From the NCBI GenBank assembly GCA_001797335.1, contig MGPE01000013.1:14853-78852 (forward strand): a stretch of DNA of 64,000 bases. Reading direction: 5' to 3'. The translations under genes were made by a program, and so were the position numbers. The notes beneath the pieces are model-generated. The model did not search any database. It saw only the letters and a list, made by a program, of their open reading frames with translations, and had not been told where the DNA came from. This DNA is from Deltaproteobacteria bacterium GWA2_38_16 (lineage in GTDB: Bacteria; Bdellovibrionota; JACOXK01; 2-02-FULL-40-11). Numbering within the stretch: the stretch's first letter is position 1; each line of letters starts with the position of its first letter. Below, piece by piece: positions 18,001 through 27,013 of this stretch.

Positions 18001-18017
18001 TCATTAATCATTCTTTG
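17991..18017. terminator. Hairpin across two convergent stop codons, possible bidirectional terminator
   Basis: CAAAGAATGAT (17991-18001) and ATCATTCTTTG (18007-18017) are perfectly complementary with a 5-base loop. The arms carry the end of the lipoprotein gene (plus) and of the oppA-like gene (minus). No long T run follows, so terminator strength is uncertain. Confidence 0.5.
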
Positions 18018-19587
18018 AGATCGAGATGTTCTTTAGAATATTATTGGACATGGGATTTAGAGTGTAGCCTTTGACATAGGATTTTAGAAGAACATTTTGA
18101 GAGTCGATAAAGAGCGGTATTATGGGAACGTCTTCTTCTGTTAAAAGATGTTGCGCCTTCTGATATAGAGTTAGGCGTTTTTGAGAATCCAGTTCTTTAG
18201 CGGCCTCTTCGATCAATTGATCATATTCTTTATTTTTCCACTGAGTGTGATTATTACCAGAGTAGGAAGTAAAAAGGTTCATGAAATTATCGGGATCTGG
18301 AAAATCAGCTCCCCAGCCTAGTCTCCATAGCTCTGGAGGATTTGTTTCTAACATTTTTAGGTGAACTTTCCATTCTTGGTTATCAATGCTAACCGTAACA
18401 TTTAAATGCTCTTTCCACTGGCTTTGAAGAAACTCTGCAATGATTTTATTATCATCTCGTGTGTCATACACCATTTTGATGGAAGGAAAATGCTCTCCCT
18501 TGGGATATCCTGCCTGGGCTAAGAGAAGCTGGGCTTTTTCTTTGTCGAATTTTAATCCAATGGTTTCGTCATATCCAAACATGCCTTTGGGAATCCAACT
18601 AGAGGTAGGGATTTGGTTTCCCTGTAAGATGGTAGAGAGTTGAGAGCGATCAATAGCCAAAGAAAAAGCTTTCCGAATTCGACTATCGGTAAACGGTTTT
18701 TTCTTTACATTCATACCGTAGTAATACCCTCTTAAAAAAGGAGAGTTCTTGTAATCAGCCAGATTTTTATAGTGAGAGATCAGAAGCGGAGGAATTCGAC
18801 GAATCAAGTCTACTTTGTTTGTATCATAGAGGGAAAGTGCTGTAGAATCTTCATTAATAATATAGGCTGTAGCGGTTGAGATTTTAGGTTTTTCTCCGTA
18901 ATAAGAGGGATTCGCTTCTAATGTTACACTATAATCATGCTTCCACTCTTTAAGTCGAAAAGGACCACAGGTGACGATATTTTTAGGATCTGTCCAAGCA
19001 TCTTTAAACTGTTCAATAATATCTTTTCGAATGGGAAAGGTGACCCAAAAAAAGGGAATCTTTAAAAAGTAAGAAGCCGGATGCCAAAGATCCACTACCA
19101 ATGTGTGATCGTCTTGGGCATGAATGCCTACTGTGTCAAAGTCAGTGAGTTTTCCAGCGTTATATTCTTTGGCATTTTTAACATCAAAGAGGAAATACGC
19201 ATAATCAGAAGCCGTTTTTGGATTTAAAAGTCGTTCCCATCCATCGACAAAATGGGAAGCCAGGATGGGTTTTCCATCTGTCCACAACGCATCAGAACGC
19301 AAATGAAATGTATAGCGCTTTCCATCAGAAGATATATCCCATCGTTCAGCCAGTGCAGGTTTAACGTTTAAATCTGAGTCAAACTGAATGAGTCCTTCCA
19401 TGAGATTAAATAAAATATCAGCAGAAACGTTATCCGTAGCCAGGGACCAGTCTAGCGTGGGAGGTTCAGAAGCAATAACAAATCGAAATTCTTTTTCAGG
19501 GTGAGAATGGAATTTCTTGGGGCCAAAAAAATTCCAGGCTATAACTAAGATGATCAGTGCTAAAATGATTCCATATATTTTTTTCAT
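18004..19587 (-). CDS. Peptide ABC transporter substrate-binding protein (second copy)
   Basis: Solute-binding family 5 protein of 527 residues. The ATG at 19587 is preferred over the open frame to 19644 because AAAGGA lies 8 bases upstream and the N-terminus becomes a proper membrane segment (MKKIYGIILALIILVIAW). No lipobox Cys is present, so it is likely tethered by an uncleaved helix or secreted. Family features: EPPTLDWSLATD at the start of the mature part, WTDGKP, RKAFSLAIDR, and the C-terminal GADFPDPDNFM. Closely related to the protein at 21363-22973. Last gene of the operon after the two permeases. Confidence 0.88.
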   Translation of the reverse strand: MKKIYGIILALIILVIAWNFFGPKKFHSHPEKEFRFVIASEPPTLDWSLATDNVSADILFNLMEGLIQFDSDLNVKPALAERWDISSDGKRYTFHLRSDALWTDGKPILASHFVDGWERLLNPKTASDYAYFLFDVKNAKEYNAGKLTDFDTVGIHAQDDHTLVVDLWHPASYFLKIPFFWVTFPIRKDIIEQFKDAWTDPKNIVTCGPFRLKEWKHDYSVTLEANPSYYGEKPKISTATAYIINEDSTALSLYDTNKVDLIRRIPPLLISHYKNLADYKNSPFLRGYYYGMNVKKKPFTDSRIRKAFSLAIDRSQLSTILQGNQIPTSSWIPKGMFGYDETIGLKFDKEKAQLLLAQAGYPKGEHFPSIKMVYDTRDDNKIIAEFLQSQWKEHLNVTVSIDNQEWKVHLKMLETNPPELWRLGWGADFPDPDNFMNLFTSYSGNNHTQWKNKEYDQLIEEAAKELDSQKRLTLYQKAQHLLTEEDVPIIPLFIDSQNVLLKSYVKGYTLNPMSNNILKNISISKND

Positions 19588-19600
19588 AGGTTGAGTCCTT

Positions 19601-20446
19601 TCATGCGTTTTTAAGTTTTGGATCCAAGGCATCTCTGAGCCCATCTCCTAAGAGATTAAATGCTAAAACCGTTAGAAAAATAGAAAATCCAGGGAAAATG
19701 ATTAAATGGGGAAAACTTTTAAAGGCCTGAAATCCATCATTAGCCAAAGATCCCCAGCTGCTAAAGGGAGGCTGAAGTCCAAGCCCAATAAAACTTAAAA
19801 AAGATTCCGATAAAATAGCTGCCGGAATTTCAAATGTTAACGTTACAATAATAGGGCCTAAAATATTGGGAAGAATGTGTTTAAAAATAATAAAACGATT
19901 TTTGACTCCTACGGCACGAGCAGCTTCAATAAAGGCCATTTCTTTAAGTTGCAAGACTTGTCCTCTTACAATTCTAGAAACATCCACCCAGCCCACAATG
20001 GTTAAAGCTAAAAAAATTCCAAATAATCCTTGGCCAAAAATAACGCGAATTAAAATAATAAGAAGAAGTGAAGGGAAGGTATAAAGAATATCGACGATTC
20101 TCATCAAAAGATTATCAATTTTTCCTCCCACATATCCAGAAAGCGATCCATACAGGGTGCCTACGATTAAAGAACAGATGGCGACGATGAGTCCCACAGA
20201 AATGGACATACGAGAACCATAAATGACTCGACTTAAGAGATCTCGCCCTAAAATATCGGTTCCCATCCAAAAGGTGCGATTGGGAAACATGAGCCTTTGG
20301 GAGGGATTTTGAATTTCATATCCATAGGGAGCCAGGAGATTGGCAAACAGGGCAACTAAAATAATAAAAATAATAAAAAAAAGACTTAAGAGCGCTGGTT
20401 TATTTTTAGAAAGTGTTTTAAAAGCATCGCTCCACAGTGTATTCAT
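19601..20446 (-). CDS. oppC: Peptide ABC transporter permease, OppC/DppC type
   Basis: Inner-membrane permease of 281 residues with the short N-terminal helix and domain typical of OppC (FANLLAPYGYEIQNPSQR, then FWMGTDILGRDLLSR). Several TM helices follow, with the EAA loop (EAARAVGVKNRFIIFKHILPN) that docks on the ATPase. Its start overlaps the oppB stop by 4 bases. No ATP-binding subunit is encoded here, so the pore must use an ATPase from another locus. Confidence 0.92.
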   Translation of the reverse strand: MNTLWSDAFKTLSKNKPALLSLFFIIFIILVALFANLLAPYGYEIQNPSQRLMFPNRTFWMGTDILGRDLLSRVIYGSRMSISVGLIVAICSLIVGTLYGSLSGYVGGKIDNLLMRIVDILYTFPSLLLIILIRVIFGQGLFGIFLALTIVGWVDVSRIVRGQVLQLKEMAFIEAARAVGVKNRFIIFKHILPNILGPIIVTLTFEIPAAILSESFLSFIGLGLQPPFSSWGSLANDGFQAFKSFPHLIIFPGFSIFLTVLAFNLLGDGLRDALDPKLKNA

Positions 20447-21363
20447 GATACTTTGATCCTGGGATCAATAACGGCGTATAAAACATCTACTAAAATATTG
20501 GCTAAAATTAAAAGTACGGCATAGATAAGTGTTACTCCCATAATAAGAGGGTAATCACGATTCGTGACGGCTAAAATAAAATGTTTGGCCATGCCTGGGA
20601 TAGCAAAGACATGTTCAATAACAAAAGATCCTGTAATAATTCCAGCCAAGAGTGGCCCAGAAATGGTAATAACGGGAATCAGAGAATTTTTAAGTACATG
20701 TTTTAAAATAACCGGAAATTCACTTAAACCTTTAGCGCGGGCAGTTCTTACATAGTCTGCTTTAATGACATCGAGCATGCTGGTTCTCATAAGCCTAGCA
20801 ATAATGGCAACTGGGCGAAGTCCCAACGCTGCCACCGGTAAAATTTTATATTCCCATCCGCCTTCCCAAAGACCCGCCGGAAACCACCCCATTTTAAAGG
20901 AGAAAAAATAAATAAGAAGTGCCGCGACCAAAAAACTGGGAAGCGTAATGCCAGAAATGGCAATAAACATAGAAGAACTATCTAACCAGGTTCCATGCTT
21001 ATAGGCGGCAATAATTCCCAGAGGAATTCCTAAAAGAAAGGCCAGAAAGGCTGCATAAAGTCCCAGTTCTACGGAAACAGGAAGGCTATCTTTAATGATG
21101 TCTGTCACGGAGCGCCCCAAATATTTATAAGAAGGGCCCAGATCTCCTTGAATTAACCCCTTCATATAATAAAAATATTGTGACCAAAGGGGGCGATCTA
21201 GATGATATTTGGCTTCAATATTGGCCTTAATTTCTGGGGGAATGGCTTTGTCTTTATCAAAAGGGCCGCCCGGAGTAATGCGCATAATACAAAAAGTAAT
21301 GGTGGCTAAAACAAAAATAACTGGAATAGAAATAAAAATGCGCTTTAAAATAAAAGGGATCAT
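20443..21363 (-). CDS. oppB: Peptide ABC transporter permease, OppB/DppB type
   Basis: Inner-membrane permease of 306 residues. It has the OppB N-terminus (ILKRIFISIPVIFVLATITFCIMRITPGGPFD), the usual six-helix layout, and the EAA loop (YVRTARAKGLSEFPVILKHVLKNSLIP). Start and stop each touch a neighbour: 1 base with the binding-protein gene upstream, 4 bases with oppC downstream. The tight packing implies one transcript. Confidence 0.93.
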   Translation of the reverse strand: MIPFILKRIFISIPVIFVLATITFCIMRITPGGPFDKDKAIPPEIKANIEAKYHLDRPLWSQYFYYMKGLIQGDLGPSYKYLGRSVTDIIKDSLPVSVELGLYAAFLAFLLGIPLGIIAAYKHGTWLDSSSMFIAISGITLPSFLVAALLIYFFSFKMGWFPAGLWEGGWEYKILPVAALGLRPVAIIARLMRTSMLDVIKADYVRTARAKGLSEFPVILKHVLKNSLIPVITISGPLLAGIITGSFVIEHVFAIPGMAKHFILAVTNRDYPLIMGVTLIYAVLLILANILVDVLYAVIDPRIKVS

Positions 21364-22973
21364 TATCGCTCAAGCCAAAATTCGTCTAAACTCCAACGGT
21401 CTAAAGGATTGAGTTTTGCCCCTTTAACTTCATTTCTCCACATCGATTGATGAGCATAAATATAGAGAGGAATAATCACAGCCTCTTCTTCTAGGAGCAT
21501 TTTTTGGGCTTGATTATAGAGCTCTACTCGTTTTTGTGGATTATTTCCCATGAGCTTTGCTTTTTCGACAATTTTGTCAAATGTTTTACTTCCCCACTGA
21601 GTGTGGTTATTGTCGCTATAGGAAGTAAAAAGACTCATGAAATTATCGGGATCTGGATAATCGGCATTCCATCCCAAACGAAAAATATCAAACGAAGTTT
21701 TAAGAGGCTCTTTGTGAGATGATTGAAGTGAATTAGTGTATACTTTCCATTCTTGGTTATCGAGACGAACTTCAATTCCTAAATTTCTTTTCCATTGAGA
21801 CTGAAGGCTTTCGGCAATGGTTTTATGAGTCTCGCTGGTATTAAAAAGAAGTGTAATGGGTGGAAATGTTTTTTTTCCTTCACCGTAGCCTGCTTTTTTC
21901 ATCCATTCTTTGGCTTGGGTAGGATTAAAGGGTATGCCAATAGAAGGATTGTGTCCCAACATTCCCTGAGGAATAAGGGTGGAAGTGGGGATATCTCCTT
22001 TTTGAAGCATATCGGTAATTTCTGTTCTATTAATGGCTGCCGAAAAAGCACGTCTTACATAGGCATTCGAAAGGGCTTCTTTTTTCGTATTAAGACCAAT
22101 GTAGTAGGTGCTTAAATAATTTCCCGAGCGATATTCCGGTGTATTTTTAAGATGAGGAATATCTAGCGGAGGAACTTGCCGAATAATATCTAATTTTTTG
22201 GTTTGGTAAAGACTAAGCGCGGTAGAAGCTTCCACAATCATAAAGCATATAATTTTTTTAAGTTTTGCTTTGGCTCCATAATAATTGTCATTGCGTTCAA
22301 GAATGAGTTGATAATCATGTTTCCAGTGAGTCAATTTAAAAGGGCCATTGGTTATAATATGTTCTGGTTCTGTCCAGGCATCTCCATATTTTTCAATAAT
22401 GTCTTTTCTTAAAGGGGAAAGATCTGGAAATGTGGAAATATGTAAAAAGTAGGCTACGGGTTTTGTGAGGGTTACTTGAAACGTAAAGTCATCTAGGGCT
22501 TTAATCCCCACATCAGCAATATTTTTGATTTTCCCTTCGTTAAAAGCCTGAGCATTTTTAACATCAAATAAAAAGTAGGCATATTCAGAGGCGGTTTTAG
22601 GATCAATAATCCGTTTCCAAGAATATTCAAAATCAGGGGCAGTGACTTTTTTTCCATCAGTCCAATACACATCATCTCGCAGGTAAAACGTATAGACAGA
22701 TCCGCTGTGTGTAATTTTCCAGGATTTTGCGACCTTGGGGATAATCTTTAGGTCTGGAGTAGAAAAGTCATAATCTGTAAGTCCATCCATCGTATTTTCA
22801 ATAACCAAACTTGAAGTCGTATCGGCAGCTTTGGAAGGATCCAGTGTAGGAGGTTCTGTTTCTAAATTAAAGTAGAGTGTGTCATTAGAAAGTTTTGCTT
22901 TTTTGGAACAAAACGTAAGAGAAAATAGGCAAAGTACAGAAAGAAGGAGTGTAAATATTTTTTTTAATTTCAT
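21363..22973 (-). CDS. oppA: Peptide ABC transporter substrate-binding lipoprotein
   Basis: Periplasmic oligopeptide-binding protein, 536 residues, solute-binding family 5. The signal peptide ends in a lipobox-like FSLTFC, so it is probably lipid-anchored. The mature part opens ETEPPTLDPSKAADT and shows WTDGKKV, RRAFSAAINR and NADYPDPDNFMSLF, all shared with the second binding protein at 18004-19587. Two binding proteins around one pair of permeases suggest two substrate ranges or a duplication. It is the first gene of the operon. Confidence 0.92.
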   Translation of the reverse strand: MKLKKIFTLLLSVLCLFSLTFCSKKAKLSNDTLYFNLETEPPTLDPSKAADTTSSLVIENTMDGLTDYDFSTPDLKIIPKVAKSWKITHSGSVYTFYLRDDVYWTDGKKVTAPDFEYSWKRIIDPKTASEYAYFLFDVKNAQAFNEGKIKNIADVGIKALDDFTFQVTLTKPVAYFLHISTFPDLSPLRKDIIEKYGDAWTEPEHIITNGPFKLTHWKHDYQLILERNDNYYGAKAKLKKIICFMIVEASTALSLYQTKKLDIIRQVPPLDIPHLKNTPEYRSGNYLSTYYIGLNTKKEALSNAYVRRAFSAAINRTEITDMLQKGDIPTSTLIPQGMLGHNPSIGIPFNPTQAKEWMKKAGYGEGKKTFPPITLLFNTSETHKTIAESLQSQWKRNLGIEVRLDNQEWKVYTNSLQSSHKEPLKTSFDIFRLGWNADYPDPDNFMSLFTSYSDNNHTQWGSKTFDKIVEKAKLMGNNPQKRVELYNQAQKMLLEEEAVIIPLYIYAHQSMWRNEVKGAKLNPLDRWSLDEFWLER

Positions 22974-23038
22974 TGTATTCGGTCTTAACGTATCAATTCT
23001 ATGAAGTCAAAGGAAAGAGCAAACTATATTATTTGAAT

Positions 23039-23124
23039 GGGTGGCATCGAAGGAGAGGCTCCATCGACGCGACCGGAACGAAGTGAGGACGAACGATGGA
23101 GAGCGTCCTTCGATGACAGGACCC
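23039..23124. repeat. 86-bp palindromic dispersed repeat, copy B
   Basis: Second copy of the element at 3996-4082, here free between oppA and the TusA-like gene. The arms GGCATCGAAGGAGAG and GTCCTTCGATGACAGG form the stem. The substitutions relative to copy A occur in complementary pairs. The loop holds GGAACGAAGTGAGGACG. Confidence 0.85.
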
Positions 23125-23187
23125 AAAAAATATTTAGGTAAGTAGAGTTTGACGGGCTAGAAATGATGTGTTAGAAGTTCTTAACTT

Positions 23188-23424
23188 ATGGAATTATACG
23201 AAACCGTAAAAAAGCTGGATTTAAGAGCGGATATTTGCCCCTTTACCTTTTCAAAAACAAAGCAAGCCTTAGCCTCTATTGAAAGTGGGGATATTATCCA
23301 AGTGCGCCTGAACGCAGGAGAACATATGGAAAATGTTCCAACTTCTGTGCTGAGTGAAGGCCATCAAGTCATTGATATTGTTAAGGATGGTAGCTCTTAT
23401 CTGCTTTATATCATGAAACAATAG
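23188..23424 (+). CDS. TusA-family sulfur carrier-like protein
   Basis: Product of 78 residues with the TusA/SirA fold pattern: KKLDLRADICPFTFSKTKQALASIESGDIIQVRLN. The active-site Cys in the CP motif is kept. TusA proteins pass persulfide sulfur in tRNA thiolation and related pathways; stand-alone members of other types regulate or carry sulfur for diverse enzymes. The neighbour is a PHP-domain protein, overlapping by 1 base, so the exact pathway is not evident. A weak promoter (TTGACG at 23149) lies upstream with almost no leader. Confidence 0.8.
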   Translation: MELYETVKKLDLRADICPFTFSKTKQALASIESGDIIQVRLNAGEHMENVPTSVLSEGHQVIDIVKDGSSYLLYIMKQ

Positions 23425-24518
23425 TGAACCTGTTCCGATCGTTTAGGTTGGTCCAACTTCAAATCATCGGTATTCTTTTTTCTGTATCTACCTTTTCTGT
23501 ATTTGGCTGGGCAGAATCTTCCTGGATCTTTTTTCAAAATCATCTTCATTCTCATAACGATCATACCTTTAGTCGTTTCCCAGAAAGTACAGATCTTGAA
23601 GATTCTTATAGTAGCGAGGGCATTCAAGCACTTATTGACCAAGCCAAAGAAGAGGGGATTGATGCTCTGGCCATTACCGACCATAATACGATTAGCCAAT
23701 GGTTTGATCCCGTATTTCAAGAAGAAAAAGAAGTGCTTCTCTTGCCTGCGATGGAGTGGACCAATATGTTTGGAGGGCATGCGAGCCTTCTGGGATTTCA
23801 TGCAGATCATGAGGGGAAAGCCATTGTTCCCCGCCATCCTCGTACCACTTTAGAAGCCAGTGATTATATCGACATGATGGATGAAACCCACACCCGGGGA
23901 GGGTTGGTGATTATTAATCACCCAAAATCTTTATACGTTCCTCATCGGTGGCCAGCTAATTTATATGATGCTGATGGCATTGAACTTAATTTTTCTTCTT
24001 TTATGCAGCCAGGGGCCACCCTTGAATGGTGGGAAGGGCAGTTAAAGATGGGCAAAAAATTATTTTTATTAGGTGGCAGTGATTATCATGCAGGAAATTT
24101 TTATGGAGCGCCCTTTGAATCTACCAATCTTATTTTGGTTGAAGAACGGTCTTTAAATGTTTTGTTTGAATCCTTAAAAGCTGGAAAAATTCAGGTTTTG
24201 CGTTCCCCAGCTTCTCCCCGAGTAGATATACATGCTATCCGAATAGATGGGCAGGCTTTTGGCATTGGTGAAGAAGTGTTATTACTTCCTTTACAAAGTC
24301 TTTTTCTTCAGATAAAAGTGACCGGTGGTAACGGTGGAGAGCTTGAGATTTATAGTCATCAAGGTTTGGTAGAGACAGTTAAGATTACAGAAGATGTTTT
24401 TGAATATAGTGACGCTTATTTACCAAAGTATCGAAATGATTATCTGTGGTTTAAAGTAAAAATGGATTCTGAATTAGAAACGGTCGTTAATCCTCTCTAC
24501 CTGACGCAACGTTTTTAA
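23424..24518 (+). CDS. Secreted PHP-domain metal-dependent phosphoesterase
   Basis: Product of 364 residues with a GTG start overlapping the previous stop. An N-terminal signal segment (IIGILFSVSTFSVFGWAE) points to export. The metal-binding His/Asp motifs of the polymerase-histidinol phosphatase fold are visible: HLHSHNDHT, ALAITDHNT, an Glu in PAMEWTN, VIINHPKS and GGSDYHAGN. The C-terminal 90 residues look like a small beta domain. Substrate unknown. It lies 8 bases before ald on the same strand. Confidence 0.85.
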   Translation: MNLFRSFRLVQLQIIGILFSVSTFSVFGWAESSWIFFQNHLHSHNDHTFSRFPESTDLEDSYSSEGIQALIDQAKEEGIDALAITDHNTISQWFDPVFQEEKEVLLLPAMEWTNMFGGHASLLGFHADHEGKAIVPRHPRTTLEASDYIDMMDETHTRGGLVIINHPKSLYVPHRWPANLYDADGIELNFSSFMQPGATLEWWEGQLKMGKKLFLLGGSDYHAGNFYGAPFESTNLILVEERSLNVLFESLKAGKIQVLRSPASPRVDIHAIRIDGQAFGIGEEVLLLPLQSLFLQIKVTGGNGGELEIYSHQGLVETVKITEDVFEYSDAYLPKYRNDYLWFKVKMDSELETVVNPLYLTQRF

Positions 24519-24526
24519 ATAAATAT

Positions 24527-25633
24527 ATGATTATTGGTATTCCAAAAGAAATTAAAAATCACGAAAATCGTGTGGGTCTTATTGAAGTTGGCGTAAAAGT
24601 GTTAGTCCAGCAAGGTCATAAAGTCCTAGTCGAAAAAAATGCAGGGATGGGCTGTGGCATTCGCAATGAAGATTACCAAGAAGCCGGTGCGATTTTAGTC
24701 GATTCGGCTAAACAAATTTATGACGATAGTGACATGATTGTAAAAGTAAAAGAGCCTGTCGATCCAGAAACGCATTATCTTCACGATGGGCAGATTTTAT
24801 TTACCTTTCTTCATTTGGCAGCCGTTCCTACATTGGCCAAAGAATTGATGAATAAAAAAGTCAGTGCCATTGCTTATGAGACGATTCAACTTTCGGATGG
24901 ATCTTTGCCCGTTTTAAAACCCATGAGTGAAGTGGCTGGGAAAATGGCTCCTCAATTGGGAGCCTATCTTTTGCAAAAAGATAAGTCTGATAAAGGAAAA
25001 GGGGTTTTATTGGGAGGGGTTCCAGGGGTAAAGCGAGGACAAGTAACCATTGTGGGTGGCGGAGTGGCCGGAATGAATGCAGCTAAAATTGCTGTAGGGA
25101 TGGGAGCCGATGTAACGATTGTTGATCGAGATGTGAGACGGCTTGAATATTTGGATGATATTTTTGGAACTCAAATTAAAACCTTAATGTCTAATATTTC
25201 TAATATCGAAGAATCTGTTCGAGAATCTGATTTGGTGATTGGAGCCGTGCTTGTTACCGGAGCCAAGGCTCCGAAACTTGTGACCAAAGAAATGGTTTTT
25301 AAAATGGAACCTAGTTCTGTCCTCATTGATATTTCTATTGACCAAGGGGGCTGCATTGAAACAATGAAGCCTACGACTCATGATAATCCCACGTTTGATT
25401 TAAAAGGGGTGATTCATTATGGAGTCACCAATATTCCTGCTGCTGTGGCAAGAACCTCAACTTATGCGCTAACCAATGTGACATTTCCCTACGTGCTGCA
25501 ATTAGCCAATAAGGGCTTTGAAAAAGCCATTCAGGAAAATGAAGCACTCTATAAAGGCGTTAATATCTGCCAAGGAAAAGTAACCTATAAAACTGTGGCA
25601 GATGATTTAGGCCTAAAATTCGAAAAACTATAA
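24527..25633 (+). CDS. ald: Alanine dehydrogenase
   Basis: NAD-dependent oxidative deamination of L-alanine to pyruvate and ammonia, or the reverse. The 368 residues match the family throughout: [17 protein letters not shown] at the start, the substrate-binding region with His in [19 protein letters not shown], and the Rossmann loop [14 protein letters not shown] followed by Asp in TIVDRD. It lies 8 bases after the PHP gene. A new promoter for the next gene begins 4 bases after its stop. Confidence 0.95.
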   Translation: MIIGIPKEIKNHENRVGLIEVGVKVLVQQGHKVLVEKNAGMGCGIRNEDYQEAGAILVDSAKQIYDDSDMIVKVKEPVDPETHYLHDGQILFTFLHLAAVPTLAKELMNKKVSAIAYETIQLSDGSLPVLKPMSEVAGKMAPQLGAYLLQKDKSDKGKGVLLGGVPGVKRGQVTIVGGGVAGMNAAKIAVGMGADVTIVDRDVRRLEYLDDIFGTQIKTLMSNISNIEESVRESDLVIGAVLVTGAKAPKLVTKEMVFKMEPSSVLIDISIDQGGCIETMKPTTHDNPTFDLKGVIHYGVTNIPAAVARTSTYALTNVTFPYVLQLANKGFEKAIQENEALYKGVNICQGKVTYKTVADDLGLKFEKL

Positions 25634-25637
25634 GATT

Positions 25638-25692
25638 TTGACATCTCAGAACTTTTAGGTACAATATAAGTATAGTGCACTTTAAAAAGTGC
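25638..25692 (+). promoter_or_regulatory. Sigma-70 promoter with a start-proximal hairpin
   Basis: TTGACA (25638-25643) and TACAAT (25660-25665) are 16 bases apart. Just after the expected start at about 25672 comes a perfect 7-bp stem, GCACTTT/AAAGTGC with a 2-base loop (25677-25692). It could be an operator or a 5' RNA stabiliser. Confidence 0.6.
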
Positions 25693-25745
25693 CAGTGGGG
25701 GGCTGAACGTAATTATCTAACCCATTAGAACTATTAAAGAATTTC

Positions 25746-26915
25746 ATGAATACAAAAATATTATGGATACAAAAAGAATCTGCTCTAAACCTAGAGTGTA
25801 TTCGTTTATTTCAAGAACATGGGTGGGAAGTGGCAAGTATTTCTTCAGGAGCTCTGGGGGTTGAAAAAGCACAAAGTTTTGAACCTCATTTGATCCTAGT
25901 GGGGGAAGACATTTCTGATTTTGATGCATTGACAGTGATTAAAAATATTAAAAGTGTTCCCAATAAAACGGTTTGTCCCATTATTTTGATGGGGAGTGAA
26001 GCCTTAGGGAAAAAAATAGAAAAAGAAGAAGAAAAATGGAAGCCGCTTATTCAATTTTTTATGGTTTCTCCTATTAAAGCAGATGAACTGGTTCGGATGT
26101 GTGAAAAGATTTTAGGGAAAGAGCCTGTCATCCTGAGCTCTGCGAAGGATCTAGGTCCTGAGATTCTTCGGGCCTCTGGCCCTCAGAATGACGGAGGGGC
26201 ACCTCCGAATGACGGAGACATGAAGACCCTAAAAGAATATCTGGCGTTAAAGGAAAAAGAGCTTTCTGATTTTGAAAAAGATTTTAGCCGAGCCAAGGAA
26301 CAACTTTCCATTGCAGAGAAAAAAGCTTCTGAGACGGAATATGAGCATAAAAAAATGGTAGAACAACATCAGGATCTTTTAAAGCGCATTGAGCTTTTGA
26401 CGGCGGAAAATGAGGAGCTTAGAGATCGCTATGGGAAAGAAATAAAATCCAGAGAACAAGAACTTCAAACCAAAACGGATAAACTTTTGGCCCAAGAGCG
26501 AAAACTAGATCAGGCCAATAAAAAATATGAAGAACTTAAAGAAAGAGTGAAGCGAGATATTCAACATATCCGGGTTCGTGAAAAAGAATTAGAAGCAAAA
26601 CTGGAGATCTTAAAAAAAGATTCCGAAACTCTCCTGATGACGAAAGATAAAAAACTTTTAGAGTTTAAACGAAAAATGGATTCCTTAGAATATGAAATAG
26701 AAAATATTCGCGAAAAAGCACTTCATTCGGAAAAGAAAGTTCAATTGTGGAAAGAGCGGATTGAAAGAGTCTTAAGAGCATTGAAACTTGGAACCTCGCT
26801 TTTAGAAAGTGAAGATCTTGAAGGCGCTCTAGAGGAGGCTCAAGAAGAAGCCCAGGAAGAATCTGCAGCTCAGGATTCTGAAAAACCTACCCAAAAATCC
26901 CAAAAAATTGCCTAG
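25746..26915 (+). CDS. Pseudo-receiver plus coiled-coil protein
   Basis: Product of 389 residues. Residues of about 1-122 fold like a response-regulator receiver, but the phosphorylation site is lost: HLILVGEDI replaces the usual DLILLD, and the acidic pocket near the N-terminus is ILWIQKES. After it comes a segment (about 128-158) read from a REP-like repeat, then a coiled coil of about 200 residues and an acidic Glu/Gln tail. The layout recalls FrzS-type pseudo-receiver proteins, by architecture only. It lies upstream of smc in the same direction. Confidence 0.65.
   Translation: MNTKILWIQKESALNLECIRLFQEHGWEVASISSGALGVEKAQSFEPHLILVGEDISDFDALTVIKNIKSVPNKTVCPIILMGSEALGKKIEKEEEKWKPLIQFFMVSPIKADELVRMCEKILGKEPVILSSAKDLGPEILRASGPQNDGGAPPNDGDMKTLKEYLALKEKELSDFEKDFSRAKEQLSIAEKKASETEYEHKKMVEQHQDLLKRIELLTAENEELRDRYGKEIKSREQELQTKTDKLLAQERKLDQANKKYEELKERVKRDIQHIRVREKELEAKLEILKKDSETLLMTKDKKLLEFKRKMDSLEYEIENIREKALHSEKKVQLWKERIERVLRALKLGTSLLESEDLEGALEEAQEEAQEESAAQDSEKPTQKSQKIA
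26127..26216. repeat. REP-like palindrome inside a coding region
   Basis: GTCATCCTGAGCTCTGCGAAG opens it and CCTCAGAATGACGGAGG closes the first palindrome, with a further half copy (CCTCCGAATGACGG) after it. The reading frame of the pseudo-receiver gene runs through it without a stop, giving a low-complexity Gly/Pro/Asp linker. Confidence 0.85.
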
Positions 26916-26955
26916 AAAAAATACTTTAGACGTGATACGTTAAAAAAGATCGTTG

Positions 26956-26985
26956 CTGTTAAAGTATTGTCTGTTAAAGTACTGT
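26956..26985. repeat. 15-bp tandem repeat before smc
   Basis: CTGTTAAAGTATTGT is followed directly by CTGTTAAAGTACTGT, one mismatch. It sits 29 bases before the smc start codon, where an operator or overlapping promoter would be expected. No regulator is assigned. Confidence 0.5.
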
Positions 26986-27013
26986 AATATATAGTCATTT
27001 AAGCTCTTAAACT

